From assembly GCA_035316325.1 (NCBI GenBank), contig DATHJB010000061.1, forward strand, positions 1 through 46,376: 46,376 nt of DNA, written 5' to 3'. Position numbers and translations under genes: made by a program. A model generated the notes under the pieces. It was not told the DNA's origin. It saw only the letters and a program-made list of their open reading frames with translations, and did no database searches. Positions 1 to 8,491 of the stretch are shown piece by piece (within the stretch, counting starts at the first letter, position 1; each line of letters starts with the position of its first letter). This stretch comes from Acidimicrobiales bacterium (GTDB taxonomy: Bacteria > Actinomycetota > Acidimicrobiia > Acidimicrobiales > VFJN01).

Positions 1-1466
1 TCGATGCTGCGGAGCAGGCGCTCCTTCCACACGGCACACCGCTCACCCCGGAGGGCGGACCGCTCGCCCCGGTACTCGACCTCGCCCTCGTCGCCGATGC
101 TGCAGCCGGCCTCGGCCGACCCGCTGACCAGCACCATCTCGTTGCCGTTGTCCATGCCCCAGGCGGTGAGGCCCCAGGCCGACCGCACCACGGTGGAGTC
201 GCCCACCACCACGCCCACGATCGCGTCGGGCGGCACCATCGCCGGGTCGGGCCCCTGGTCGACGGAGACGAGGGAGACGAACGGGTCGGGCGGCGGCGGC
301 GACACCCGGGGCACGGCGAACGCCGTCAGCAGCACCGCGGCGACACCCCCGGCGGCCAGGGCGGGAAGGGGGACCCGGGGCACGCTCGGCCGCCAGCCCC
401 GCCGGATCGGCAGCTCCACCCAGCGGTACGACGCGACGGCGACCGCCAGCACCACCACCATCCGCACCACCAGGAGGCTCCACGACCGCAGGTGCGCGCC
501 GTCGGCGCCGAGCCGGGTCAGCAGGCGGTCGGTGCGCGCCGGGTCGATCAGCAGGAACAACGGCCAGTGGTAGAGGTAGACGCCGTAGGAGATCAGGCCC
601 AGCAGCCGGAGCGGCTCGACCGCCAGCAGCCGCCGCACCGGCCCCGGCACGCAGGCCGCAGCCACCACGGCGCCCGACGCGACGGCGTACAGCAGGAGGC
701 CACCACGGGTGACGAACGTGGAGGACTGCTCGACGTTCCACCAGGCCCAGGCGCTGTAGACCAGGGCGGCGACCCCGGCGACGGCGACGACCCGCGCCAC
801 CCAGCCCCGGAGCGGCGCGACGAGCACGACCGCCAGCAGCGCGCCCACCAGGATCTCGCCCATGCGGATCGGGGTGGAGTAGTAGACGACCGACGTCTGG
901 TCCCGGTAGAGCCAGCTGAGCACGGCCGATACGCCGAGCAGGCCGACCAGCACACCGCCGAGCGCCCGCCGCGAGCCCCGGAACAGCGCCATCGCACCTA
1001 CGACCACCAGCGGGAACAGCCAGTAGAACTGCTCCTCGATCGCCAGGCTCCAGAAGTGCGTGGCCGGGGAGGGCGCGGCGAAGAGCTGCCCGTAGTCGCG
1101 GTCGTCGAACAGGAACCGCCAGTTGGCGACCTGCAGCGCCGAGGCGGTGACGTCGCCGGGGAGGTTGCGCTCCCACTGCTCGGTGGTGACGGGGATGCTC
1201 GCCACCAGGGCGCCCAGGGTGATGGTGGCGGCGGGGAGCAGCCGGCGCATGCGGCGCGCCCAGAACGCGGTGAGGCCGATGCGCCCCGCCCGGGCGTGCT
1301 CGGCGAGCAGCAGCGACGCGATGAGGAAGCCGCTGAGCGTGAAGAACGTGGAGACGCCCAGGTAGCCGCCCCGCGCCCAGGCGAAGCCGCCGTGGAACAG
1401 CAGGACCGCGGCGATCGCGAGCCCCCGCACCCCGTCGAGCGCCGGGTTGTAGGCCAGCGCGGCCAC
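1..1466 (-). CDS. Acyltransferase family 3 (OafA/YrhL-like) membrane O-acyltransferase, C-terminal part cut by window edge
   Basis: This gene runs off the left edge of the window, so about 488 N-terminal and central residues are visible. The start region (AYNPALDGVRGLAI) is the classic opening of acyltransferase-3 proteins. It is followed by FTLSGFLI, FWSLAIEEQFYWLFP and GVYLYHWPLF, all signature stretches of this roughly ten-helix family, which transfers acyl groups to cell-surface sugars. After the last helix the chain reads IVGVVVGDSTVVRSAWGL, the beginning of a fused periplasmic SGNH-like domain as found in OafA-type proteins. I placed the start at GTG 1466. An in-frame GTG at 1493 is an alternative, and neither has an ideally spaced ribosome site. 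The substrate cannot be told from sequence. It is divergent from the sensor-kinase-like gene at 1675. Confidence 0.85.
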   Translation of the reverse strand, partial: MAALAYNPALDGVRGLAIAAVLLFHGGFAWARGGYLGVSTFFTLSGFLIASLLLAEHARAGRIGLTAFWARRMRRLLPAATITLGALVASIPVTTEQWERNLPGDVTASALQVANWRFLFDDRDYGQLFAAPSPATHFWSLAIEEQFYWLFPLVVVGAMALFRGSRRALGGVLVGLLGVSAVLSWLYRDQTSVVYYSTPIRMGEILVGALLAVVLVAPLRGWVARVVAVAGVAALVYSAWAWWNVEQSSTFVTRGGLLLYAVASGAVVAAACVPGPVRRLLAVEPLRLLGLISYGVYLYHWPLFLLIDPARTDRLLTRLGADGAHLRSWSLLVVRMVVVLAVAVASYRWVELPIRRGWRPSVPRVPLPALAAGGVAAVLLTAFAVPRVSPPPPDPFVSLVSVDQGPDPAMVPPDAIVGVVVGDSTVVRSAWGLTAWGMDNGNEMVLVSGSAEAGCSIGDEGEVEYRGERSALRGERCAVWKERLLRSI

Positions 1467-1500
1467 AGGGCGTGTCCCAGTCCCTCCCCCCACGGATGGC

Positions 1501-1529
1501 AGTTTTCGGATCTCGGTGTCAGCTGTCAA
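1501..1529 (-). promoter_or_regulatory. Candidate promoter for the acyltransferase gene
   Basis: On the minus strand a TTGACA box (1529-1524) is followed after 17 nt by AAAACT (1506-1501), about 35-40 bp ahead of the acyltransferase start. The -35 is a perfect consensus; the -10 is a weak match. The 1467-1674 intergenic region is otherwise without recognisable features apart from the ribosome site of the next gene. Confidence 0.35.
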
Positions 1530-1674
1530 GGATTTTATTGACCTTTGCGTCGATACTGTCCGAAGACGAGCAGTAACCAGATCATCGCACTCGACGATGT
1601 GTCAGTTGGAGCGTCTCGGCAGACAGTGCTGGTCAACCCGAAGTAAGTTCCGCGTGAGCCCTGGGGAGAGGCAC

Positions 1675-3432
1675 ATGACCGACAGGCCGAAGACCGACGT
1701 CCTCTTCTCCCCGCTCGTGCGCGGCCTCGGGCTCCTGTGGGTGGCGGTCTCGCTGCCGTTCATCACGATCGTGTCGGCGTTCGTGGAAACCCGGGGCACC
1801 TACCTGTTCGTGCTCATCTACATGGCGTGCGGCGCCTACACCGCGCCGGCGCTGGTGGTGGGCTGGTTCGCCTTCTGGCGGACACCGTCCCGCGACCGCC
1901 CCGCCTACATGGCGCTGTACGTCGGCCTGGCGGCGTCGTTCCTCACCGGCGTGGGCATCCTCGTCGGGCTCGCCACCGGCTGGACCTGGGGCAACGCCCT
2001 GGGCGTACCGGTCGTGGTGGTCAGCGGGCTGGCCCACGCCATCGGCGTCGCCATGCTCGTGCGCAGCCGCTCGGGTCGGCGGGCGCTGTCGGTCGACGTG
2101 ATCGAGTCGATCATGGCCACCGTCGCCGTCGCCGCCCCGCTGGCGGTGCTGTGGTGGCCGGCCGTCGTCGAGGCCGAGGCGTCGTGGTTCACCGTGCCCC
2201 TCGCCGTGTCCATGCTCTTCGTCCTCGCCGGCACCTACTGGGCGGCGATGCTCGCGGTCCGGCTCGGCCCTGGACGGGGCGTGTTCGAGGTGTGCGCCCT
2301 GGCCCTGGGCACCGTCGGCACCGTGAACGTGGCGCTCCAGATCGCCCAGGGCGCGTCGGGCTTCGACCTGCCGGCACCGCCGATCGTCGCCCTCACCGCC
2401 CTGTGCATGAGCCAGTACCTGCTCATCCCTCTCAACGTGCCGCTGCTGCTGCGCCAGGGCCTGGGCCGGCTGCCGCTGGCGGCGCAGGTGCGGGGCGGTT
2501 CGCTGAGCACCGTGATCTCGCTGGCGGGCCTCGGGGCGCTCCTGGTCGCCACCGCCAGCGTGGCCGACGAGCGCTCGTGGGCCGTGCCCTTCGCCCTGGC
2601 CGTGGTGTCGCTGATGTTCGTGCTCGGCGGGTTGCGCCAGATGGCCGCGGTCGGCGAGACCCGGCGGTTGTACCGCCAGGTGGAGCAGGCCTCCGACGAG
2701 CGGCAGCGGCTGATGACCCAGCTGCTCGACCGCAGCCTCCACGACCGCCACCACTTCGCCGCCCAGCTCTACGAGCAGGCGGTCGCCGCCTACACGTCGT
2801 TCAGCCTCCTGGCCGGCGCCGGAGCCGGCGACGCGCCCACCGACTCGGGCTCGGCGCTGGCCAAGGCGTCGGCCCTGGTGAGCGGTGACCTGGCCCGCCA
2901 CGCCGAGTCGGTGCGGGAGCTGGTGCAGGCGATCCGCCCGCTCGACGGCCACGGCGGGGGCAGCCGCAGCGAGCGCCTCGGCATCCCCATGCGTGCCTAC
3001 CTGGCCAGCATCTACGGCGACCACCCGGCGCCGCGCCTGTCGCTGGAGATGACCGACGACATCGCCCTCGACTGGATCTCCGAGACCGTGCTGCTGCAGG
3101 TCGCCCAGGAGGCCCTGCACAACGTGTGGCGCCACAGCAACGCCACCCGGATCGACGTGGTGATCGAGGCGGACCAGGACTCGATCGCCATGTGCGTGGG
3201 CGACGACGGCACCGGCTTCGACCTGGCGTCCGTGCCCGAGGGCTCGGGCATCGCGGTGATGCGGGCGTCGGCGGCGGTGATCGGCGGCACGCTCGTGGTC
3301 GACTCGCACCTGGGCATCGGCACCGCGGTCACGGCCCGACTGGTGCCCGGCGGCGAGGCACCCCGACCCGAGCCGGCTCCGGAGCCCGCTCCGGCGCGCA
3401 CCCTGCGCCTGGTCCGCGGCGGCGAGGACTGA
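1675..3432 (+). CDS. Membrane sensor histidine kinase-like protein, NarL/LiaS type, with altered phosphoacceptor box
   Basis: The product has 585 residues. I chose ATG 1675 because GGGGAGAGG sits 5 nt upstream; an open frame extends further 5' but lacks such a site. Residues 1-330 form a hydrophobic region of about nine membrane helices. A dimerisation helix starts near residue 342 (ERQRLMTQLLDR) and an HATPase domain closes the protein: N-box QEALHNVWRHSNA (about 477), DDGTGFD (about 509), GSGIAVM (about 523). In HisKA_3 kinases the first motif normally reads ER-R-----LHDR. Here the phosphorylated His position appears to be Leu, although an LHDR occurs four residues later. No response regulator is adjacent. 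It may be a kinase with a shifted acceptor, or an ATP-binding regulator without kinase activity. It converges on the AraC gene with a 15-bp gap. Confidence 0.8.
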   Translation: MTDRPKTDVLFSPLVRGLGLLWVAVSLPFITIVSAFVETRGTYLFVLIYMACGAYTAPALVVGWFAFWRTPSRDRPAYMALYVGLAASFLTGVGILVGLATGWTWGNALGVPVVVVSGLAHAIGVAMLVRSRSGRRALSVDVIESIMATVAVAAPLAVLWWPAVVEAEASWFTVPLAVSMLFVLAGTYWAAMLAVRLGPGRGVFEVCALALGTVGTVNVALQIAQGASGFDLPAPPIVALTALCMSQYLLIPLNVPLLLRQGLGRLPLAAQVRGGSLSTVISLAGLGALLVATASVADERSWAVPFALAVVSLMFVLGGLRQMAAVGETRRLYRQVEQASDERQRLMTQLLDRSLHDRHHFAAQLYEQAVAAYTSFSLLAGAGAGDAPTDSGSALAKASALVSGDLARHAESVRELVQAIRPLDGHGGGSRSERLGIPMRAYLASIYGDHPAPRLSLEMTDDIALDWISETVLLQVAQEALHNVWRHSNATRIDVVIEADQDSIAMCVGDDGTGFDLASVPEGSGIAVMRASAAVIGGTLVVDSHLGIGTAVTARLVPGGEAPRPEPAPEPAPARTLRLVRGGED

Positions 3433-3447
3433 CGCCCGCGACCTCGG

Positions 3448-4401
3448 CTACTGGCCGGCCAGGGCGGCCAGGGCAGCCACCTGGTGCTGGCGGGGGCTGA
3501 CCCCGCGCACCCGCTTGAAGGCCGAGCTGAGGGCGAAGGCGCTGCCGTAACCCACCTCGCGGGCGACGCTGCCGACCGTGGCGTCCGGCTCCCGCAGCAG
3601 GTCGGCGGCCAGCGCCAGGCGCCAGCCGGTGAGGAAGCTCATCGGCGGCTCGCCCACCAGCTCGCTGAAGCGCCGGGCCAGCGCGGCCCGCGACACGCCC
3701 AGCTCCGACGCCAGCGACGCCACCGTCCACGGGTACGACGGGTCGTTGTGCAGCATCCGCAGGGCCCGGCCCACCACCGGGTCGCCGTAGGCCTCGTACC
3801 AGGCCGGGGCCTCGGCCTCGGGCCGCGAGAACCAGGTCCGCAGCACGGCGATCAGCAGCAGGTCGAGGAGGCGGTCGAGCACGGCCTCCTGGCCCGGCTC
3901 GTCCTTGCCGATCTCGTCGGCGAGCAGCGGCACCAACGGCGAGTCCCAGCTGTCGCCGCGGACCACCAGCTGCACGGGGAGGGCCTCGAGCAGGCGCCGG
4001 CCGATCTCGCTGCTCTCCTCGTAGGTGCCGATCATCATGGCCGACGTGCCCTCGGTGCTGTTGCCCCAGGTGCGGACGCCCAGGCCCATGGCCTCCGCCA
4101 GGTCCTCGCCGTCGAGGGTGGCGCAGCGCTGGCCGGGGTGGACGATCACGTGCGGCGGGGTGTCCGGGTGGTCGGCGAACACGTAGTGCTCGGGGCCGCG
4201 GATGATCGCCACGTCGCCGGCCCCCAGCCGGGTGACGTCGCCATCGCCGCGCACGATCCACGCCTCGCCCCGGCTCATGGCCACCACCGACAGCGGCGAC
4301 TCGTCCTGCACCCGGATCGACCACGGCGGGTCCATCAGCACCCGCAGCAGGAAGGCGCCGCGCGCCCGAGGACCGTTGAGGAAGCCCACCAGTGCGTCCA
4401 T
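3448..4401 (-). CDS. AraC-family transcriptional regulator with N-terminal cupin domain
   Basis: The 317-residue product has an AraC-type cupin ligand/sensor domain (about 1-180, rich in short beta-strand stretches such as LSVVAMSRGEAWIV) and a C-terminal double helix-turn-helix (about 222-317). The DNA-binding part contains ASELGVSRAALARRFSELVG and VAREVGYGSAFALSSAFKR, close to the AraC signature. Members of this cupin_6 subgroup are often divergent from small oxidoreductase or NAD(P)-binding genes they control. The same layout is seen here with the NmrA-like gene at 4483, so local regulation of that gene is the simplest inference. The ligand is unknown. Confidence 0.9.
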   Translation of the reverse strand: MDALVGFLNGPRARGAFLLRVLMDPPWSIRVQDESPLSVVAMSRGEAWIVRGDGDVTRLGAGDVAIIRGPEHYVFADHPDTPPHVIVHPGQRCATLDGEDLAEAMGLGVRTWGNSTEGTSAMMIGTYEESSEIGRRLLEALPVQLVVRGDSWDSPLVPLLADEIGKDEPGQEAVLDRLLDLLLIAVLRTWFSRPEAEAPAWYEAYGDPVVGRALRMLHNDPSYPWTVASLASELGVSRAALARRFSELVGEPPMSFLTGWRLALAADLLREPDATVGSVAREVGYGSAFALSSAFKRVRGVSPRQHQVAALAALAGQ

Positions 4402-4482
4402 GGGGTCATGGTAGACGCTGACACATGGATTCGAGCTTCCTGACTATGGCCCGTCTCACCCGGTGGCGTTTCACTGGCTCCC

Positions 4483-5337
4483 ATGAGCGAACACACCAAC
4501 CCTGAAGACCTCGTCCTCGTCGTCGGCGGCACCGGCAAGTCCGGGCGCCGGGTGGCCGAGCGGCTCGACGCCGTCGGCCTGCCCGTCCGCCGGGCCTCCC
4601 GGTCGTCGGCGATCCCGTTCGACTGGGAGGACCCGTCCACCTGGGCCCCGGTGCTCGAGGGAGCCACCAAGGCCTACGTCTCCTACTACCCCGACCTGGC
4701 GTTCCCTGGGGCGACCGAGCAGATCCGCGGCTTCGCCGAGCTGGCCGTGGCGGCGGGTGTGCGGCACCTGGTGCTGCTGTCCGGGCGGGGCGAGCCGGAA
4801 GCGGTCGCGAGCGAGAAGGTCGTCCAGGACGCCGGCGCCGACTGGACCGTCGTGCGCTGCGACTGGTTCGCGCAGAACTTCAGCGAGGGCTTCCTGCTCG
4901 ACCCGGTGCTCGCCGGGATGCTGGCGCTGCCCGCTGGCGACGTGGGGGTGCCGTTCGTCGACCTCGACGACGTCGCCGACATCGCGACCGCGGCGCTCAC
5001 CCGGCCGGGCCACGCCGGCGAGCTCTACGAGGTGACCGGCCCCCGGCTGCTGACCTTCGCCGACGCGGCCGCCGAGCTGTCCGCAGCGTCGGGACGGGAG
5101 ATCCGCTACCTGCCGGTGACGTCGGAGCAGTTCGCCGAGGTCCTGACCGGCGTGGGCCTGCCGCCCGAGCACGCGGCGGCGCTGAACGACCTGTTCGCCG
5201 AGATCCTCGACGGCCGCAACGCCAACCTCGCCGACGGCGTGCAGCGGGCGCTGGGCCGGGAGCCGAAGGACTTCACCGCCTACGCCCGTGCCGCCGCGGC
5301 GACCGGCGTCTGGGCGGCTATTGGCCAGGAGGGCTGA
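4483..5337 (+). CDS. NmrA-like / atypical SDR NAD(P)-binding protein
   Basis: The 284-residue product has an N-terminal Rossmann nucleotide-binding motif, VVGGTGKSGRRVAERL (about residues 13-28), of the GxxGxxG type used by NmrA/HSCARG proteins and NAD(P)H-dependent quinone reductase-like proteins. The mid-section (VRHLVLLSGRG, WTVVRCDWFAQNF) matches the NmrA fold in which the usual SDR Tyr-Lys pair is absent. Family members act either as redox sensors or as small reductases; the sequence does not decide between them. No convincing ribosome site precedes ATG 4483, which may be read from a leaderless or very short-leader mRNA. It is divergent from the AraC regulator. Confidence 0.85.
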   Translation: MSEHTNPEDLVLVVGGTGKSGRRVAERLDAVGLPVRRASRSSAIPFDWEDPSTWAPVLEGATKAYVSYYPDLAFPGATEQIRGFAELAVAAGVRHLVLLSGRGEPEAVASEKVVQDAGADWTVVRCDWFAQNFSEGFLLDPVLAGMLALPAGDVGVPFVDLDDVADIATAALTRPGHAGELYEVTGPRLLTFADAAAELSAASGREIRYLPVTSEQFAEVLTGVGLPPEHAAALNDLFAEILDGRNANLADGVQRALGREPKDFTAYARAAAATGVWAAIGQEG

Positions 5338-5408
5338 GATCGAGGCAGCTATTGACTTCGCTGCGCTACGGTGCGGCGACCGCGACCGTGCGTTCTGGGG
5401 GAAGCAGG

Positions 5409-6479
5409 ATGGTTGTACTTCGTCGGCGCCGGAAGCGCCCCGACCACGCCACCGGGGCGACCGGCTTCGACCCCGACACCGCCGCCGAGCGCGTGCTCGC
5501 CGCCGCCGAGGCGGCCCTGGGCGCCCGACCCGCCCTCGCCGAGGGGCCGGAACCGGTCATCGCCGGGGCCGGCCCCGACGCCTACACCTTCGCCCTCGAC
5601 ACCGACGACCCGGAGTGGTCCGGCCAGCTGGTCGCCCGCACCTCGGCCAGCGACGTGCTGGCCCGGGAGGCGACCTGGGTGCAGGGCCTCGAGGCCCGGG
5701 GCTTCCCGGCGCCGGAGCTGGTGTGCGACCGCCAGGACGACGGCCTGCTGGTGTTCCGGCCGCCCGACGGCGAGAACCTGCTCACGCTGATGACCACCGA
5801 GCTGATGTCGCTGCCCGACCTGCTCGCCAGCTTCGGCCGGATGCACGCCCGGCTCCACGGCCTGCCGGTCGGCGACCTCGCCGAGCCGGACGACGAGGCG
5901 AGCGACCCGGTCGAGGAGCTGGCCGAGCTGGCGGCAGCGACGACGGCGGGCCGCAAGCCGGTCGACCGCGAGCTGGGCTGGCTGCAGGCCCACCGTCCTG
6001 CCACCACCGGGCCCGACCCGGGGACCGGGACCGATACCGACGTCCTCTGCCACGGCGACCTCAACCCCGGCTACGTGTTCGTGTGGCGGGGCGACGAGCC
6101 CCGCGAGCTGGCGGTCAACTGGATGCAGGCCCGGGTGGGACCGCCGGCGTTCGACGTGGCCGCCACCCTGACCACGTTCTGGATCGGCCCCATCTACGTG
6201 GCCAACGTCGCCCAGCGGACCATGCTCAAGATGGCCCGCGACTCGCTGGCGTCGGCCTACCTGGCCGCCTACGAGCGGACCGTCGGCGAGCCGCTCGACG
6301 AGACCGAGCTGGCGTACTGGCAGGCCTTCCACCTGTGCCAGCTGGCGCTCCACCTGGCCGACATCGTCCACGGTGGCCCGGACCTCGTCGGCCCGTGGCA
6401 CCCGGCGGCCGGCGTCGTCCAGCCCGAGAAGGCCCTGCAGGACGTCCGCAACCGCTTCTGGGAGCTGGCGAACAGCTGA
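5409..6479 (+). CDS. APH-fold phosphotransferase family protein with altered metal-binding residues
   Basis: The product has 356 residues from ATG 5409, which is preceded by GGGGAAGCAGG; a TTG at 5352 in the same frame is a weaker alternative. The fold of aminoglycoside phosphotransferase/choline kinase proteins is indicated by LCHGDLNPGYVF (His215, Gly216, catalytic Asp217) and by the downstream GPPAFDVAATL. Two family landmarks are changed. The Asn that normally ends HGDxxxxN is Tyr222, and the Asp of the usual DW metal site is Asn237 (AVNW). Both are Mg-coordinating positions in active kinases, so the protein may bind nucleotide poorly or use another role. It ends directly at the palindrome between it and the convergent methyltransferase. 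The substrate is unknown. Confidence 0.75.
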   Translation: MVVLRRRRKRPDHATGATGFDPDTAAERVLAAAEAALGARPALAEGPEPVIAGAGPDAYTFALDTDDPEWSGQLVARTSASDVLAREATWVQGLEARGFPAPELVCDRQDDGLLVFRPPDGENLLTLMTTELMSLPDLLASFGRMHARLHGLPVGDLAEPDDEASDPVEELAELAAATTAGRKPVDRELGWLQAHRPATTGPDPGTGTDTDVLCHGDLNPGYVFVWRGDEPRELAVNWMQARVGPPAFDVAATLTTFWIGPIYVANVAQRTMLKMARDSLASAYLAAYERTVGEPLDETELAYWQAFHLCQLALHLADIVHGGPDLVGPWHPAAGVVQPEKALQDVRNRFWELANS

Positions 6480-6526
6480 GACTGCGACAGAAGACGCCCG
6501 TTTCGGGCCGGTTCTGTCGCAATCTC
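6478..6526. repeat. 49-bp palindromic element E1 between convergent genes, possible bidirectional terminator
   Basis: Arms at 6478-6500 and 6504-6526 pair at 19 of 23 positions around the loop TTT. Key parts are GCGACAGAA, the inner GCCCG/CGGGC and TTCTGTCGC. The element begins inside the stop codon of the phosphotransferase gene and ends 7 bp before the stop of the convergent methyltransferase, a natural place for a two-way terminator, but no U-tract follows. Read on the minus strand its 42-nt core aligns without gaps to elements at 38967, 17132 and 19841. Confidence 0.75.
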
Positions 6527-6533
6527 GAGCGGC

Positions 6534-8384
6534 TCAGCGGCGGCGGGCGACCAGGCGGTAGGCGTTGCCGGCCGACGAGCGGTCGCCCCGCCCGCGACGC
6601 ACGGTGTCCTTCACCTCGTCGGCGACCTTGGTGACCAGCAGTCCCGGGATGGCGGCCGTGTACAGCGCCAGCCGCCGGGCCCGGTAGCCGGCCGAGACCT
6701 TCGGCAGCCACGGCAGGTGCGGGCTGCGGACCACGGTCTGCAGCATCAGGCCGATCGAGTTGTACAGGTCGCCGCCCATCGTCGCCGGCCCCCGCTCCAC
6801 CGACAGCACGTCGAAGCCGACGTCGGTCACCGCCGCCACCATCTGCTCGCAGGCGACGAAGTGCTGGTGCTGGGGCTGGCCCCACTGCCACCAGAAGCGC
6901 CCCAGCCGCTGCGACCAGGGCGACGCCGGGTCGGGCATCTCGATCATCAGGTAGCCGCCCGGCTCCACCACCTTGGCGGCCGCCGCCAGCTCCCGGCGCG
7001 GCTCGCGGGTGTGCTCGATGTAGTGGTGCATGCTGACCACGTCGTAGGAGCGGGGCAGGCCGTCGGCCAGGTCGGGGAACTGGCCGAGGTAGGCCGTGTC
7101 GATGCGGCCCCGACGTTGCGCCTCCTCCACGGTGTCGCTCATGTCGAGCCCGTCGATCACCATGTCGGGCCAGCGCTCCCGGGCGGCCAGGCAGAAGTGG
7201 GCGTGGCCCGTGCCGACGTCGAGCCAAGCGCGGGGCTCGGTGAAGCGGGCCATGGTCTCGACCCGGCTGCGGTAGATGGGCCCCAGCGCCGCGAAGCTGG
7301 TCTCGGCCAGCTCCTCGCCGATGCCGTCGTAGGCGTCCTCGTAGTAGTGGTCGAGGCCGGCGATCGTGAGCGCGGGGTTCTGGAAGATGTGACCGCAGGC
7401 GGTGCACTCGTCGAGGTGGAACTCGCCGGCCTTGCTCTGCAGCAGGTCGGTGATGTCGAGCCGGCCGACGAGGTCGGGCGAGTCGCACCAGGCGCAGGTC
7501 TTGCGACGGGGCTCGAAGAGGACGTCCTCGTCCGGCACCTCCGGCACGGGTGTCTCGGCCCGCTGTGCCTCCCGGGCCCGGGTCGCCCTGGCCCCGGCCA
7601 GGCAGGTGCCCAGGTTCTCGAGCCAGGCCTGCGGGAGCCGCAGCAGGCTGGCGGTGACGGGGGCCGACGTGCCGTCGTCGCCCTGCGTGCCGAGGACCAG
7701 CGCCGGCTGGGCGCTCCAGGTGGCCAGCGCCGCGAGCGCCGCCCAGGGGGCGACGAGGAAGCCGGCGGTCATCGCCGCCAGGTGCACGGTCTCGAAGCCG
7801 ACGAAGACCGGGGCGAGGGCGCCGTAGGGCCAGGCGGGGGCCAGCAGCTCCTCCAGCTCGCGCCAGCGCTGCTCGGGCGTCGACGGCGCCGCGGACACAC
7901 CGGGGGCGATGCGGATCGCCGACGCCGTCGGGGCGTGGCGCTGGGCGTGGAGGGTGCGGCGCACCATGTCGCCGCGGTCGAGCGGCTCGTCGGCGAGGGC
8001 GTCGAGGTCCCAGCCGATGCGGCGGGTCACCGACGGGTGCAGCACCACGGTCTCGTGGGCGCCGCCGGGTGTGTAGTACGGGTCGGTGCCGAGCCGCGGG
8101 GGCTCGAGGCGGCGCAGCAGGCGCAGGAGCCGGACGGGCGGCAGGTCGGCGGGCACCAGGTCGACCACCTCGGCGCCGCTGGTCGCCATCTCCGCCCCGA
8201 CCGCGGCCAGGGTGCCGGCGACCATGCCGCTGCCGGTCGCGGCCACCACGTCGAGCGGCTCGCCGGGCGCTCCGGTGGGCGCCGGCAGCGCGGCCAGGCG
8301 CGCTCGGCGCCGCCGCAGCTCCAAGGCCTCGACCACATGGACGACCGCCAAGATCCCCAACACCCAACGGGCTACAGCACGCAT
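6534..8384 (-). CDS. Membrane-anchored zinc-ribbon class I SAM-dependent methyltransferase (paralogue 1)
   Basis: The product has 616 residues from ATG 8384, chosen because AGGGGGA lies 6 nt upstream. Residues 1-22 are a hydrophobic anchor (VARWVLGILAVVHVVEAL) followed by an Arg-rich stretch. An unrecognised region of about 260 residues follows, containing a second hydrophobic segment. Next come paired cysteines CAWC (about 296) and CTACGH (about 328), which look like a zinc ribbon. The C-terminal half is a Methyltransf_23-type domain: motif I WLDVGTGHAHF (about 387), then VVSMHHYIEHT and PGGYLMIEMPDP. A close paralogue lies at 20327-22297 inside the synthase operon, so this gene probably belongs to the same pathway. 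The methyl acceptor is unknown; a membrane lipid intermediate is an inference from the anchor. Confidence 0.8.
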   Translation of the reverse strand: MRAVARWVLGILAVVHVVEALELRRRRARLAALPAPTGAPGEPLDVVAATGSGMVAGTLAAVGAEMATSGAEVVDLVPADLPPVRLLRLLRRLEPPRLGTDPYYTPGGAHETVVLHPSVTRRIGWDLDALADEPLDRGDMVRRTLHAQRHAPTASAIRIAPGVSAAPSTPEQRWRELEELLAPAWPYGALAPVFVGFETVHLAAMTAGFLVAPWAALAALATWSAQPALVLGTQGDDGTSAPVTASLLRLPQAWLENLGTCLAGARATRAREAQRAETPVPEVPDEDVLFEPRRKTCAWCDSPDLVGRLDITDLLQSKAGEFHLDECTACGHIFQNPALTIAGLDHYYEDAYDGIGEELAETSFAALGPIYRSRVETMARFTEPRAWLDVGTGHAHFCLAARERWPDMVIDGLDMSDTVEEAQRRGRIDTAYLGQFPDLADGLPRSYDVVSMHHYIEHTREPRRELAAAAKVVEPGGYLMIEMPDPASPWSQRLGRFWWQWGQPQHQHFVACEQMVAAVTDVGFDVLSVERGPATMGGDLYNSIGLMLQTVVRSPHLPWLPKVSAGYRARRLALYTAAIPGLLVTKVADEVKDTVRRGRGDRSSAGNAYRLVARRR

Positions 8385-8491
8385 CGAACATCCCCCTGCT
8401 CGGCTCGGAGCCGTCCGGAAATTATGGACTAGGCACTCCCCCAACACCAGAATGTTGACTGCTATCCGCTGGGCTGACGGGATTGTTGACG

